This document shows, one piece after another, positions 7,759 to 15,986 of a DNA stretch of 32,222 bases (its first letter is position 1; the number at the start of each line of letters is the position of its first letter). Below the pieces are notes generated by a model. That model saw only the letters and a program-made list of their open reading frames with translations. It did no database searches and had not been told where the DNA came from. The stretch spans positions 3,376,143 to 3,408,364 of the forward strand of contig NZ_LIGI01000001.1 in the NCBI RefSeq assembly GCF_001273955.1, read 5' to 3'. Origin of the DNA: Bacillus sp. FJAT-27245 (lineage in GTDB: Bacteria > Bacillota > Bacilli > Bacillales > Cytobacillaceae). A program made the position numbers and the translations under genes.

Positions 7759-9015
7759 CTACTCCAAAATCCCCGCCAATAATTTTTCATAGTCCGCATA
7801 GGAACGCTTGTATAGCCTGGAGCGGTCAATTTTCCCGTTCATTTCCTCGAGTACCTGGGCCATGAACCTTGGGAACACCTCGAAGATGTATTCCGGATCG
7901 ATATCTAGGAAATCATCGCCATGGATCGTACCGGTAAACCCGCTGTACCCGACCTGGATGCACGGGAACATATAGGAAAGGTCCCCGATATCGCCGGCCG
8001 CGCTAATTGGATTGTTGTTTTTAATCGCATCAATTTCATCATTTTTTTCAAAAGCGCTGATCACGAACTCGTTCAGGTAGCGGTCCTGGACGAAAGGAAG
8101 GTATCCCATTTGCGTTTCAATCTCCACTTCCCCCTGAAGGGCGCGGGCACTTCCGATTGCCGCGTCATCCATCCGCTTGACGACCTCTTTCATATAGCCG
8201 ACCGATTGCGTCCTGATGTCGCTTCCAACCGTAATCTCGTTCGGGATGACATTGGTCGACATGTCCGAATCCATGACAATCGGATTGATGCGCACCATTT
8301 CGGCATCGCGTAGCTGCTGGCGGCTTAGGCCAAGCGCCACATTGAAGAGCGTTGACATGCTGTAAGCATTTTTCCCAGAGAAAGGATCGAACCCAGCGTG
8401 GGTCGCCTTCCCCTTGAATGTGTATTTTTTGTATAAAAAACCTGCCAGGTCGCAATTGACTTCGATTGTCCGCTCGGGGAATTCCCCGCCCATCGCATGG
8501 ACGCAGATGCCGATGTCGATTCCGTCGAAAACTCCCAGTTTCATCGCTTCCGGCTTGCCTCCGTAATAGCTGATTTTGTTTTCGGCCAAAAGCTTGGCGC
8601 GGTAGGCCAGGTCGAGGTATTCTTCCGCAGGCACAAAGACGAACGTCAGCTTATAATTGAAGTTTTTGTAAACCTCTGTTTGGAACAGATAGCTATACAG
8701 CGCGAGCGCGATGCCGACCTGGGTGTAGTGGCCGCAGTTGTGGGCCGCGCCGGTTTCCGGGTCCGACCACTTGTGGCTGGGCGCATAGACGGCGTCCAGC
8801 TCGGCGATAAACGCGATGTTCAGGCCGGTTTGGCTGCCTAGCGTGGTTTTCAGCCCGGTTGTACTGAATTCTTCAATTTCGATGGCCGGATTCACTTTCT
8901 GCAAAAATTCCTTGACGGTGTCCTTCGTCTTGAACTCCTTGTAGCCTAATTCGGGGTTCTGGAAGATTTTTTTTGAAAGGTCGGCGATATCCTGATATTG
9001 TTTTTTGAATAACAT
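7759..9015 (-). CDS. M20-family amidohydrolase (AbgB/aminoacylase-like)
   Basis: A 418-aa metal-dependent amidohydrolase of the M20 peptidase clan. Metal-site motifs are visible: HNCGHYTQVG around residue 95, the VPAEE glutamate pair, CVHAMGG and a C-terminal GTIHGDDF histidine. The canonical CGHD is CGHY here, as in relatives of p-aminobenzoyl-glutamate hydrolase that vary at this position. The lid/dimerisation domain lies around residues 185-300 (FKGKATHAGFDPFSGKNA). The ATG at 9015 was chosen because CGGGGGC precedes it; the GTG at 9036 would start inside that binding site. It is the first gene of a cluster with two membrane proteins. The substrate is probably an N-acyl or peptide-like amide, not determined. 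Confidence 0.9.
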   Translation of the reverse strand: MLFKKQYQDIADLSKKIFQNPELGYKEFKTKDTVKEFLQKVNPAIEIEEFSTTGLKTTLGSQTGLNIAFIAELDAVYAPSHKWSDPETGAAHNCGHYTQVGIALALYSYLFQTEVYKNFNYKLTFVFVPAEEYLDLAYRAKLLAENKISYYGGKPEAMKLGVFDGIDIGICVHAMGGEFPERTIEVNCDLAGFLYKKYTFKGKATHAGFDPFSGKNAYSMSTLFNVALGLSRQQLRDAEMVRINPIVMDSDMSTNVIPNEITVGSDIRTQSVGYMKEVVKRMDDAAIGSARALQGEVEIETQMGYLPFVQDRYLNEFVISAFEKNDEIDAIKNNNPISAAGDIGDLSYMFPCIQVGYSGFTGTIHGDDFLDIDPEYIFEVFPRFMAQVLEEMNGKIDRSRLYKRSYADYEKLLAGILE

Positions 9016-9060
9016 TTCACATATGCCCCCGTTCACTCGTGGAGTTTTCCTATTTAATAC

Positions 9061-9095
9061 TTTAATATATTAAACAAACATAGAAGGTACGTCAA
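9061..9095 (-). promoter_or_regulatory. Candidate promoter with overlapping palindrome for the M20 gene
   Basis: Read on the minus strand, TTGACG (9090-9095) and TAATAT (9067-9072) are separated by 17 bases. The perfect 14-bp palindrome TTTAATATATTAAA (9061-9074) covers the -10 region and could be an operator. The rest of 9096-9330 is AT-rich without a gene. Confidence 0.45.
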
Positions 9096-9331
9096 TACGA
9101 ATATTTTGGTTATCCGAAAAAAGATTGTTTGTGTTTGGAGCGACAATTTCCAGTTGACTAGAACAAAAATCCACATATGCCGACAAAAGGTAAATAATCA
9201 TTTAATTCTAAATTGGTAAAAAACAATGGTGAAAGCCGGCCATAAATATATTTTCTTTCTCTAAAATCCCCTAAAAAGTTAGGTATTCTGTTCGGACGAA
9301 CCTGGAACCCAAGGGACGGCTCCCTAAATAG

Positions 9332-9378
9332 GAAAAGGCTGCTGAGCGTTTTGCTTCAGCAGCCTTTGGCTTTTTATA
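9332..9378 (-). terminator. Terminator of the minor-pilin operon
   Basis: AAAGGCTGCTGA / TCAGCAGCCTTT arms with a short GCGTTTTGCT loop lie downstream of the last pilin gene. T-rich sequence follows on the minus strand (TTTTCCTATTT) and also on the plus side. Confidence 0.85.
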
Positions 9379-9409
9379 TAGGTTAGCGTGCCTCTATTTC
9401 ATTGGGAAT

Positions 9410-10771
9410 CTAGTTGATTTCCCTAAGTGGGTCGGTGACGATGCTGTCCTGGACGGGGGTTTCGTTTCCACCTGTGTCAATATAGATCGGTGAATTCTCG
9501 TAATTGATTTGAACGAATTCGTATTTACCTTCTTTGTTGGCACCGTTGGAAGTTATTGTGTTAGCAATAATCGAACCAGAGAACGTTGCATCAATCAGAA
9601 TATCGGCGTTTGGAGCGTAAATCATCCTTGGATAGACGATCGGACTGCCGCTGAGTTTGATTGACGATTTCCCCCCTGTAATGATGTGCCCCTGCACCCC
9701 CGAAGTAACACTGACTGTCAAATAGGAAACATTTTTTGGAAGGTCCAGATCCTTCGCGTACATCGAACCATAAATAAGGCCGTTGTTCAGCGACGTTCCC
9801 GCCCCCTTGAGGAACACATAAAGTTTGCTAACATCCTGGCCGGTATTGATCACCGAACCGCTATAAAGATTAATATAATCCGCAAAAATAGACAGCTTGC
9901 CTTTCCCGATAATTTTAATTTTCCCGTTATCAAAGACAGACAAATTTTTCACGACAAGATTCCGGTTGTAATCCCCTACATCAATCGTCAATGTCTGATT
10001 GCTGTTCACGGACAATGAATCGAAGGCCATATCCCGTTTCATTGTCAGGGTGTTCGCTGAAAACGAGCTGGCTCCCATGGGAACTCCAAATTCAGGGAAC
10101 TGCGGTATAGTCAGTACGGCGCCGGCATTGTACACGATTGATAAGCTGTTGGCATTATACCCTGTTGTTTTAACACTGCTTTGCGGCCCGTTTGTGGAAA
10201 TTGTCCCGACAATCGGCGTATTGGAGATATCAATGCCACTCTTCCCAAAAAGAACGTTACTTGCCGGAATTGTCACAACGCTTTTCGGCTTCCAGGAAAC
10301 ATGGACAATCCTTGAAACTGTCCTTTTCCTGTTATTAACAATGCCAGTTGACGTGATTTTATAGTCTTTTGTATACGATATGATTGTGTCGCTTGTTACT
10401 TTTTCAATCTTAACCTTGGCTATCGGTTTGTCACCGAAAGTGTCCTCAAAATCGGTATACGGCTTCTCAACGCCAAGTTCGAGCGCCGCATCAACTCCAC
10501 TGAAAAAACTGTCCAGCGTTGCAGCGTTCTTATACACCGAGCGGATCGCCGGGCTCATTTCGTTGAATCTGGCTGTCGCACCAGCCTCGGCAATGTAATA
10601 CGCAGACTGGTAGCCGCGCTCAACCGTACCCATCTTCATATTGTTTGCCGCCATCGCCATCATGCTGAGCCCCATAATCACAACGACAACCAAAACAAGC
10701 AGCACCAAAACCATAGCCATGCCGGATTCATTTTTTAAAATTGCCTTTGTGTTTCTCACGGTCTCACCCAT
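9410..10771 (-). CDS. PilX-like minor pilin with large beta-rich C-terminal region
   Basis: A 453-aa protein beginning with a class III-like signal: a basic leader, ESG, then the hydrophobic MAMVLVLLVLVVVVIMGLSM. The usual Glu at +5 is missing, as in many PilX-type N-termini. A YYIAEAGATARFNEM helix follows, typical of the PilX N-terminal domain. The remainder is Ser/Thr/Val/Ile/Asn-rich and beta-like, with repeated short strands, and probably forms a solenoid exposed at the surface. It is the last gene of a three-gene pseudopilin operon, 15 bases after the previous stop. No motor ATPase, platform protein or prepilin peptidase lies in the window, so assembly depends on genes elsewhere. A DNA-uptake, adhesion or secretion role is inferred. 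Confidence 0.75.
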   Translation of the reverse strand: MGETVRNTKAILKNESGMAMVLVLLVLVVVVIMGLSMMAMAANNMKMGTVERGYQSAYYIAEAGATARFNEMSPAIRSVYKNAATLDSFFSGVDAALELGVEKPYTDFEDTFGDKPIAKVKIEKVTSDTIISYTKDYKITSTGIVNNRKRTVSRIVHVSWKPKSVVTIPASNVLFGKSGIDISNTPIVGTISTNGPQSSVKTTGYNANSLSIVYNAGAVLTIPQFPEFGVPMGASSFSANTLTMKRDMAFDSLSVNSNQTLTIDVGDYNRNLVVKNLSVFDNGKIKIIGKGKLSIFADYINLYSGSVINTGQDVSKLYVFLKGAGTSLNNGLIYGSMYAKDLDLPKNVSYLTVSVTSGVQGHIITGGKSSIKLSGSPIVYPRMIYAPNADILIDATFSGSIIANTITSNGANKEGKYEFVQINYENSPIYIDTGGNETPVQDSIVTDPLREIN

Positions 10772-10786
10772 TTCCGGTTAGCTTTC

Positions 10787-11203
10787 CTATTTTCTGATAT
10801 AAATTGTTGTTGATAACGATGTTTGCGGATTGTTCTGAGTGTTGTTTGCGGACATTGCTATCGTAATTTTATTGCCAGCCATTTGGATTTTGAAATCCTT
10901 GAGGCTGGATATTACCGGGACCCCGTTTTTCGTCAGATTGCTATTTTCAAGTTTATAAATATCCGTATCGTTTAGCGTCAGAATGTTATTTGCGACAGTC
11001 ACACTTGAAGCCTTCCTGATTTCTTTTGTGATAATATTCAAGCCGAGCCGGACATCCGCCTGATTTTGGACTTGGGCAGTTTGATTGATCGCCTGTTTTT
11101 GCCCAAACAGAAAAATTGAGCTGCCAAGTACCATGACGAGCGAAAGGAGTGCAACGCCTGCCAAAACCTCTGCCAAAGACAAGCCTTTCTGATTTTTCAG
11201 CAT
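10787..11203 (-). CDS. Prepilin-type minor pilin (PilW/GspJ-like)
   Basis: A 138-aa prepilin. The leader NQKG is followed by LSLAEVLAGVALLSLVMVLG, with the conserved Glu at +5 after the Gly cleavage site, so a type IV prepilin peptidase should process it. The following FLFGQKQAINQTAQVQNQADVRLGLNIITKEIRKAS resembles the N-terminal helix of PilW/ComGF/GspJ proteins, which assemble at pilus tips. It is the second gene of the pilin operon, 11 bases after the first gene and 15 bases before the PilX-like gene. ATG start. Confidence 0.82.
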   Translation of the reverse strand: MLKNQKGLSLAEVLAGVALLSLVMVLGSSIFLFGQKQAINQTAQVQNQADVRLGLNIITKEIRKASSVTVANNILTLNDTDIYKLENSNLTKNGVPVISSLKDFKIQMAGNKITIAMSANNTQNNPQTSLSTTIYIRK

Positions 11204-11214
11204 GTCGAACCCCC

Positions 11215-11667
11215 CTATTGGTTCCAGGTTAGTAACGTTTCCATTTGCGCTTCCTTAATGGCTTTAGTAGAATCCTTAAAAACCTTGACCTTTACCTTGG
11301 CCATCTCGTTTGCACCGCCTGAATTGACAATCTGCACAAATACGTAATGCCCGCTGTCAGTTTTTTCAAAGCAAATACCTGTTGGGCAATCCTTCGTTGT
11401 TAATGTAAATCCGTAAGTGGCATTTGTCAGCGGTATTGTCACGCCATCGAGGGACGGGACCGTGGAAACCACGTTGTAAACGGTCTCCATATTCGCTTCA
11501 GCCACATACGTTGCATCAATTATGTTTTTTGAGAAACTATTGGTACGTGCAGATTGGGTAAACATCGGCAGCATGGAAACGATGATAATCGTCAGGATCA
11601 TCATCGCTGCCAGTATTTCAATTAGCGAAAAGCCTCGCTGTGACTTTAGCTCAGAAAATAGTTTCAT
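11215..11667 (-). CDS. Prepilin-type minor pilin (PilV/GspI-like)
   Basis: A 150-aa prepilin with leader KSQRG and the hydrophobic FSLIEILAAMMILTIIIVSM, including Phe at +1 and Glu at +5. The ANMETVYN motif after the helix is common in PilV/GspI proteins. The C-terminal globular part has one Cys pair (DCPTGICFE) that may form a disulphide outside the cell. The ATG at 11667 has AAAGGAAAA upstream; a longer reading to 11715 lacks a site. It heads the pilin operon. The 52-bp dyad array begins 170 bases upstream of its start. Confidence 0.85.
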   Translation of the reverse strand: MKLFSELKSQRGFSLIEILAAMMILTIIIVSMLPMFTQSARTNSFSKNIIDATYVAEANMETVYNVVSTVPSLDGVTIPLTNATYGFTLTTKDCPTGICFEKTDSGHYVFVQIVNSGGANEMAKVKVKVFKDSTKAIKEAQMETLLTWNQ

Positions 11668-11836
11668 AGTGTCATTTTCCTTTGTAAAAAAACTAGAATT
11701 TAAAATGTATAACAAGTTTCTTTCTTATTAAACCTATTCTAGCAGTGGAAGGTCCTGCAAACAATTCCCTAATATGACAATTAAATGGCGGTAAATGTTG
11801 GAAGTAGCACTCAAGCTCCTGATGAAATTGCTTTTC

Positions 11837-12044
11837 ACTCTCAAAACCGTTTTCCGGAAGCTTCCTCGGTGAAATGGTCTTGATGAACACTCTCAAGACC
11901 GTTTTGAAGAAGTTTCCTTAATGAAACGGTCTTGATGAACCCTCTCAAGACCGTTTTGCTGGAGTTTCCTCGGTGAAACGGTCTTGATGGACCCTCTCAA
12001 GACCGTTTTGTGGAAGTTCACGAGGTGAAACGGTCTTGAATGCT
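11837..12044. repeat. Array A: four 52-bp units with inverted AAGACCGTTT arms
   Basis: Unit starts are 11837, 11889, 11941 and 11993. Each unit holds TCAAGACCGTTT, a 19-nt spacer with a variable GAAGTTTCCTCGGTG-type sequence, AAACGGTCTTGA and a 9-nt linker. The outermost left unit is more divergent (AAAACCGTTT / AAATGGTCTT). It lies between the pilin operon's start and the SbsC-like gene's terminator. Confidence 0.95.
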
Positions 12045-12117
12045 TCCTTTCAGTTTTGTTTTAGGGAATATTTTAAGAGGTTACTAATCCCACGCCTTCC
12101 TGCTTAAATACTCAAAA

Positions 12118-12153
12118 GAAAAAGCAGACCGGGATTCATTCCGATCTGCTTTT
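12118..12153 (-). terminator. Terminator of the SbsC-like gene
   Basis: AAAAGCAGAcCGG / CCGaTCTGCTTTT arms with a GATTCATT loop; the single a/c mismatch lies inside a strong stem, and A- and T-tracts flank it. It follows the SbsC-like gene after an intervening GGTGCC element. Confidence 0.8.
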
Positions 12154-12160
12154 ACCTAAG

Positions 12161-12212
12161 GGTGCCTGGCACCGAAGTGGAGGTTTTTTGTCCCAGTTGG
12201 GTGCCAGGCACC
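12161..12212. repeat. GGTGCC-type 52-bp hairpin element
   Basis: GGTGCCTGGCACC and GGTGCCAGGCACC ends, core TGGAGGTTTTTTGTCCCA. The element lies 9 bases past the SbsC-like stop codon, in the opposite orientation to the copies near 6263 and 26649. Confidence 0.85.
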
Positions 12213-12221
12213 TATTTGTTT

Positions 12222-14288
12222 TTAAAACGATGATTTTATCGGTGTTTCAAATTCAAATGTTTTGCCGTTTTGTGTTTTTACGGTGATTTTGACACTGCTG
12301 TTGTCGAGCCACATGCCGTATTTGAAATTGACGCTGAAGCCCCAGCTGGCGTATGGGTTAATGGTTGTAGCAACGCCGCCATCTTCTAGTTGAGACGGTG
12401 TGTAGGTTGTATAAAGCCTGCCTTTTTCATAAAGCTCGACTTTTTCAACGGTAACAGCCTGTTCGTCACGGCTGTACACATTGACCGACAGCGACTGGAT
12501 GACGTTGTTGATAAGAACCGATGGATAGCTATACAGCACAAGCTCCGGCCTGTCGCTAACCGTTACAACCGTGCTCGCGCTTTTCCCGTCAGCTGTTGCT
12601 GTAATCGTCGCAGTTCCTTCCGCGACCCCAGTCACAAGCCCGTTCTCATCGACAATTGCCACACCCGCGTCCGATGTCTCCCAAACGACTGTCCTGTTTG
12701 TCGCATTCGCAGGCGAGACAACAGCGCTCAACTGCTTCGTGCCGCCGCTTTTCACAGTCGCGCTAACAGGCAATACGACCGACGAAACCTTCACAATATA
12801 CGTCACAGCCTTGGAAAGCTCAGAAGAAGCATTGCCCGCCGCGTCCGCAGCAACGACAACTACCCGGTTAACGCCCTCAGCCAAAGCAATTTCCTTTGTA
12901 AAATGGCCTTCCGCATCAACCGCTGCCGCTTCTCCGTTCACCGTAACAGTTGCCCCGGCTTCCACAGTTCCGCTAACAACATATGCACCTTCGTAAACTG
13001 TTTCATCAGCCACATTAAACGTTACCACAGGAGGCGTTGTATCAACCGTAAACGACACCTCAGAAACCGCAGTCAACCCATCATGCTCGGCGGTCACGGT
13101 CAATTCGTACTTGCCCTCTTCACGGATTTCAGTGCCGAGCGTGTAGCCGTCCACTTCAACGCCGTCCTTTTTCAAAACTGCCGTGTACGTCACGCCTTCT
13201 ACCGCCTTGACAGCAGGGGCCGCCGACTTCACAACCTCCCCGCCAATCCCGGTTACTTCCGGAGTTTCCGGAGCGACAAGCGCTTCAAGCACAATCGGAG
13301 CCGCATTCACAGCTTCACCGCTGCCAAGCTTCACTCCATAAACGATTTCCTGCTTCACAGTCGTGCGCTCCACTTTTGGGACCGCAACAACCAACTTGTT
13401 CCCATCCATCCTGATCATACCCGGTGCAATCTCCAGGTTCTGGCCATTTTTCACAAAAACAAGCTCTTCAGGCACTTCGGTTACTTGCTTATCCAAGGTA
13501 ACGGTAACAGTCCCGTTTTCAGCTGCCACGCCTGTCACTCCAGCTGGGCGCGCTTCCTCATACTTCGGCAGAGTCACCTCGGCCTGCTCGGTCAGTTCCC
13601 CCTTGAATGTACCGCTGACCTTTGGCAGGTACTCTTTCACCTGGCGAGCCGCATCTTTCGCGGCGGAGAGTTCCGAATCCGCAAGCCCTTCGTCAAGCAG
13701 CTTGTTCAGCTCGTCAAGCTTCATGGCGACGGACACATCGTAAACCATGCTGTCGCGAAGGTCCTGTGCCTCTTGCTTGTACGCCTTGAACAGGTTCCGC
13801 GTGCTTAAGCCGTATACGCGATAAATGATGACGGTCCGCGCCTTCAGCTGGTAGGAAATTTCGTGGTAGGATTCCTGTACGCCATCCAGGTTGGCGGCAT
13901 TGATGCTCGCCTGCAGCGCTGCCGTATTCGCCTGGACGTTTTTCACCGTGTAGTTGTACGCGTCAATGTACGGAATGACCCGCTCGGTGATGTACGTTTT
14001 GTAATTCGTATCCAATTTTAAAAGCAGCGATGCCTTTTGCGTCCCGCCGCTCTTCACAACCTCAGCCCTCGCGTTCGAGTAGGCCGCTTTAGCCGCGTTG
14101 TATTGCTTATACACATCAGTGATGTTCGCGAATTTTCCCGTCGCCGTCACATCACTATACTGGTGGTAGGCCTTCTGCATCTGGACGATTGCCCGGTCCA
14201 CCGTTGTCACAATGCTCGTTGCCGCATTCGCCTGCAATGGCGCCATAAGCAACAGCAAGGACATAAATAAGATTGAAACCTTTTTCAT
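12222..14288 (-). CDS. Secreted surface protein: SbsC-like wall-binding domain plus Ig-like domains
   Basis: A 688-aa exported protein with signal peptide residues 1-23 (cleavage after ANA). Residues about 24-245 are helical and closely follow the N-terminal domain of the S-layer protein SbsC, with GKFANITDVYKQYN, YIDAYNY, RTVIIYRVYG and LRDSMVYDVSVAMK. In SbsC that region binds secondary cell wall polymer. Then come beta domains: about 250-345; 346-415; a TTPPVV/DAAGN domain at 417-495; and a BIG_2-like domain at 500-577 with NRTVVWETSD and VTGVAEGTATITA. The C-terminal domain is unassigned. A real S-layer protein would be longer and very highly expressed; this may be a minor wall-anchored or adhesin-type protein. 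The AAGGGGG ribosome site is about 10 bases from the ATG. Confidence 0.88.
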   Translation of the reverse strand: MKKVSILFMSLLLLMAPLQANAATSIVTTVDRAIVQMQKAYHQYSDVTATGKFANITDVYKQYNAAKAAYSNARAEVVKSGGTQKASLLLKLDTNYKTYITERVIPYIDAYNYTVKNVQANTAALQASINAANLDGVQESYHEISYQLKARTVIIYRVYGLSTRNLFKAYKQEAQDLRDSMVYDVSVAMKLDELNKLLDEGLADSELSAAKDAARQVKEYLPKVSGTFKGELTEQAEVTLPKYEEARPAGVTGVAAENGTVTVTLDKQVTEVPEELVFVKNGQNLEIAPGMIRMDGNKLVVAVPKVERTTVKQEIVYGVKLGSGEAVNAAPIVLEALVAPETPEVTGIGGEVVKSAAPAVKAVEGVTYTAVLKKDGVEVDGYTLGTEIREEGKYELTVTAEHDGLTAVSEVSFTVDTTPPVVTFNVADETVYEGAYVVSGTVEAGATVTVNGEAAAVDAEGHFTKEIALAEGVNRVVVVAADAAGNASSELSKAVTYIVKVSSVVLPVSATVKSGGTKQLSAVVSPANATNRTVVWETSDAGVAIVDENGLVTGVAEGTATITATADGKSASTVVTVSDRPELVLYSYPSVLINNVIQSLSVNVYSRDEQAVTVEKVELYEKGRLYTTYTPSQLEDGGVATTINPYASWGFSVNFKYGMWLDNSSVKITVKTQNGKTFEFETPIKSSF

Positions 14289-14315
14289 TATGTAAAAACC
14301 CCCTTTTCACCCTAA

Positions 14316-14344
14316 ATTATATAAATATACCAATAAGATTGAAA
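14316..14344 (-). promoter_or_regulatory. Candidate sigma-A promoter of the SbsC-like gene
   Basis: On the minus strand TTTCAA (14339-14344) and a perfect TATAAT (14316-14321) are 17 bases apart, about 30 bases upstream of the start codon. Confidence 0.6.
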
Positions 14345-14410
14345 TGGTAGTTCATTCCTTATTGCTCACTTACTTCCTTCACTTCCATAAATACTATTTT
14401 AATAAAATGA

Positions 14411-14448
14411 AAAGGGGCAAGCCTTCGTCGGCTTCCCCCCTTCTTTTT
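14411..14448. terminator. Terminator of the ABC exporter operon
   Basis: GGGGCAAGCC / GGCTTCCCCC arms (one mismatch) around TTCGTC, with a T-run on the plus side and TTTTCATT on the minus side. It sits about 20 bases past the ABC ATPase stop on the minus strand. Confidence 0.8.
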
Positions 14449-14468
14449 TTGAAAAAATGGACATCGCA

Positions 14469-15161
14469 CTACATGACCCCTATCAAAATATTGAAGGCGA
14501 CGTCCGGGTTTGTTGTGCCAGTTTCCTCCAGAAAACCTGTGTAACTTCCCTGAAAGCTGATTGTGCCGCCATTCAAGAGGTAAAGCCAGGAGTCCACATA
14601 CTCTAATTCATGCAAAATATGCGTCGACATGAGGACGAGCCTGCCATCCTTTTTCGCCAAATCTTCAATTCTTTTTAAAATCTTGATCCTCGAGTCAGGG
14701 TCGACGCCGCTCGTTGGCTCATCAAAAATATAGACCTTTCTATCCATCTGGCAGATTAATGACACAATCAGCCAGCGCCTCTCACCAAGTGACATTTTGC
14801 CGTAAGGAGTTTCCCACAGCTTTTTCAAAAGAAATTCCTCACGCTGGTCGAGCGTTTTGAAAGCGGACTTCGCGTCCTTGCTCCGGAAATCGGTTTGAAA
14901 GAACAGCTTCACGATGTCCTTGCCTTTTAGAATATAGAGAAATGGGACGCTTTGAAGCTGGTAGACGACTTCTTCTTCCCGGGGCGCATCGATGATTCCA
15001 CCCTTCGAATCGAGAGCGCCGGAAATCAAATCGAAAAGCGTCGTCTTCCCGGCTCCATTTTGCCCGAGGATAACATTCACTTTGTCCGGAGAGAAATCGA
15101 GCGAGATATTGTCCAATACTGTCTTATCGCCGTAGCCAAATGATAGATTCCGTATTTTCAT
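14469..15161 (-). CDS. ABC-2 type exporter ATP-binding protein
   Basis: A 230-aa ATPase subunit. Walker A is GQNGAGKTT, Walker B is KVYIFDEPTSGVDPD, and the switch histidine is in LMSTHILHE. The signature reads MSLGERRWL instead of LSGGQ, a departure from most ABC proteins. The Q-loop is in VVYQLQSVPF. Its partner is the permease encoded 18 bases upstream. The exported substrate is unknown; relatives move drugs, lantibiotics or lipids. It is the last gene of a four-gene operon. Confidence 0.88.
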   Translation of the reverse strand: MKIRNLSFGYGDKTVLDNISLDFSPDKVNVILGQNGAGKTTLFDLISGALDSKGGIIDAPREEEVVYQLQSVPFLYILKGKDIVKLFFQTDFRSKDAKSAFKTLDQREEFLLKKLWETPYGKMSLGERRWLIVSLICQMDRKVYIFDEPTSGVDPDSRIKILKRIEDLAKKDGRLVLMSTHILHELEYVDSWLYLLNGGTISFQGSYTGFLEETGTTNPDVAFNILIGVM

Positions 15162-15179
15162 GATTTCAACACTCCATCG

Positions 15180-15953
15180 TTAATTTCGGGCAATTTTTGA
15201 AACAATCCCGATCCGCCTTAATGTGATAAAACCTAACGAAGAAAATAACAAAATGATTGCCAGGAACAGGACGGGCGGGGTAGCGTGGGATTCGTACCCG
15301 GCGATTGCGAACAGATTTCTTGCCATCCTTGCTACAAATTCAACCGGATTCAGCAGTGCCAGGGCTACTAGCCCCGTTTCGTTTTTATCGAGCGTCAGCA
15401 TTGACAAATATGATAGGACGATTGGCAATAGCGTTGTAATCGGGGTCAGTGATTCGGCCTTCAGGTTCAGCGCCGGGATCCACGAAAATAGGAACGCGAC
15501 CGGCAGAATGGTAACAAGCCCGATCAATAATGAAATTAGTACAATATGTAAAAATAAGTGCGGTGCGAAAAACAACGAAGTAATAACGGAAAAGAGTGCA
15601 ATATTCAGCATTAGAAACGAAAATTGGGAGAGGAAAAACCCCGTGATGACCGAATACTTATTGCCGGCGATGAACTTGAACATTTTTAAAAAGCCGTACT
15701 CCCGTAAGTTCAGTAGCCCGATGCCGATTCCATTCGCTGTCGTAATCGTTACGATGAACCCCAAATAAAACGAGTACATCGGGACGAATTCTTCGATGCC
15801 GGGTTTCGCGGCGAACCATGCCCTCGCCGAATACGACATGATGATTGTCGGCAAAAGCAACGTCCAGACAAAGGACACTTTGTAGCTGATCGCATTTTTA
15901 AAAAAGAGCTTGAAGAACGCCAGGGACGTTCGTGTGAAAATCCGGAAATCCAT
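15180..15953 (-). CDS. ABC-2 type transporter permease
   Basis: A 257-aa integral membrane protein with about six spans: the first after FKNAISYKVSFVWTLLLPTIIMSY, then FYLGFIVTITTANGIGIG, the following FSFLMLNIALFSVI, IVLISLLIGLVTILPVAFLF, ITTLLPIVLSYLSML and a C-terminal VLFLAIILLFSSLGFITL. The layout is that of ABC-2 permeases. The ATG at 15953 follows AAAGGAG. It lies between the 187-aa membrane protein (33 bases away) and the ATPase. Confidence 0.85.
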   Translation of the reverse strand: MDFRIFTRTSLAFFKLFFKNAISYKVSFVWTLLLPTIIMSYSARAWFAAKPGIEEFVPMYSFYLGFIVTITTANGIGIGLLNLREYGFLKMFKFIAGNKYSVITGFFLSQFSFLMLNIALFSVITSLFFAPHLFLHIVLISLLIGLVTILPVAFLFSWIPALNLKAESLTPITTLLPIVLSYLSMLTLDKNETGLVALALLNPVEFVARMARNLFAIAGYESHATPPVLFLAIILLFSSLGFITLRRIGIVSKIARN

Positions 15954-15986
15954 CGATTAATCTCCTTTCATAGCGCAGGGCAAAGG

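Noticed and set aside
12390-13808. Long plus-strand reading frame of 472 codons
   Set aside because: It is antisense to the SbsC-like gene, has an Arg/His-rich composition typical of a shadow frame, and has no ribosome binding site. The minus-strand gene has a signal peptide and domains.
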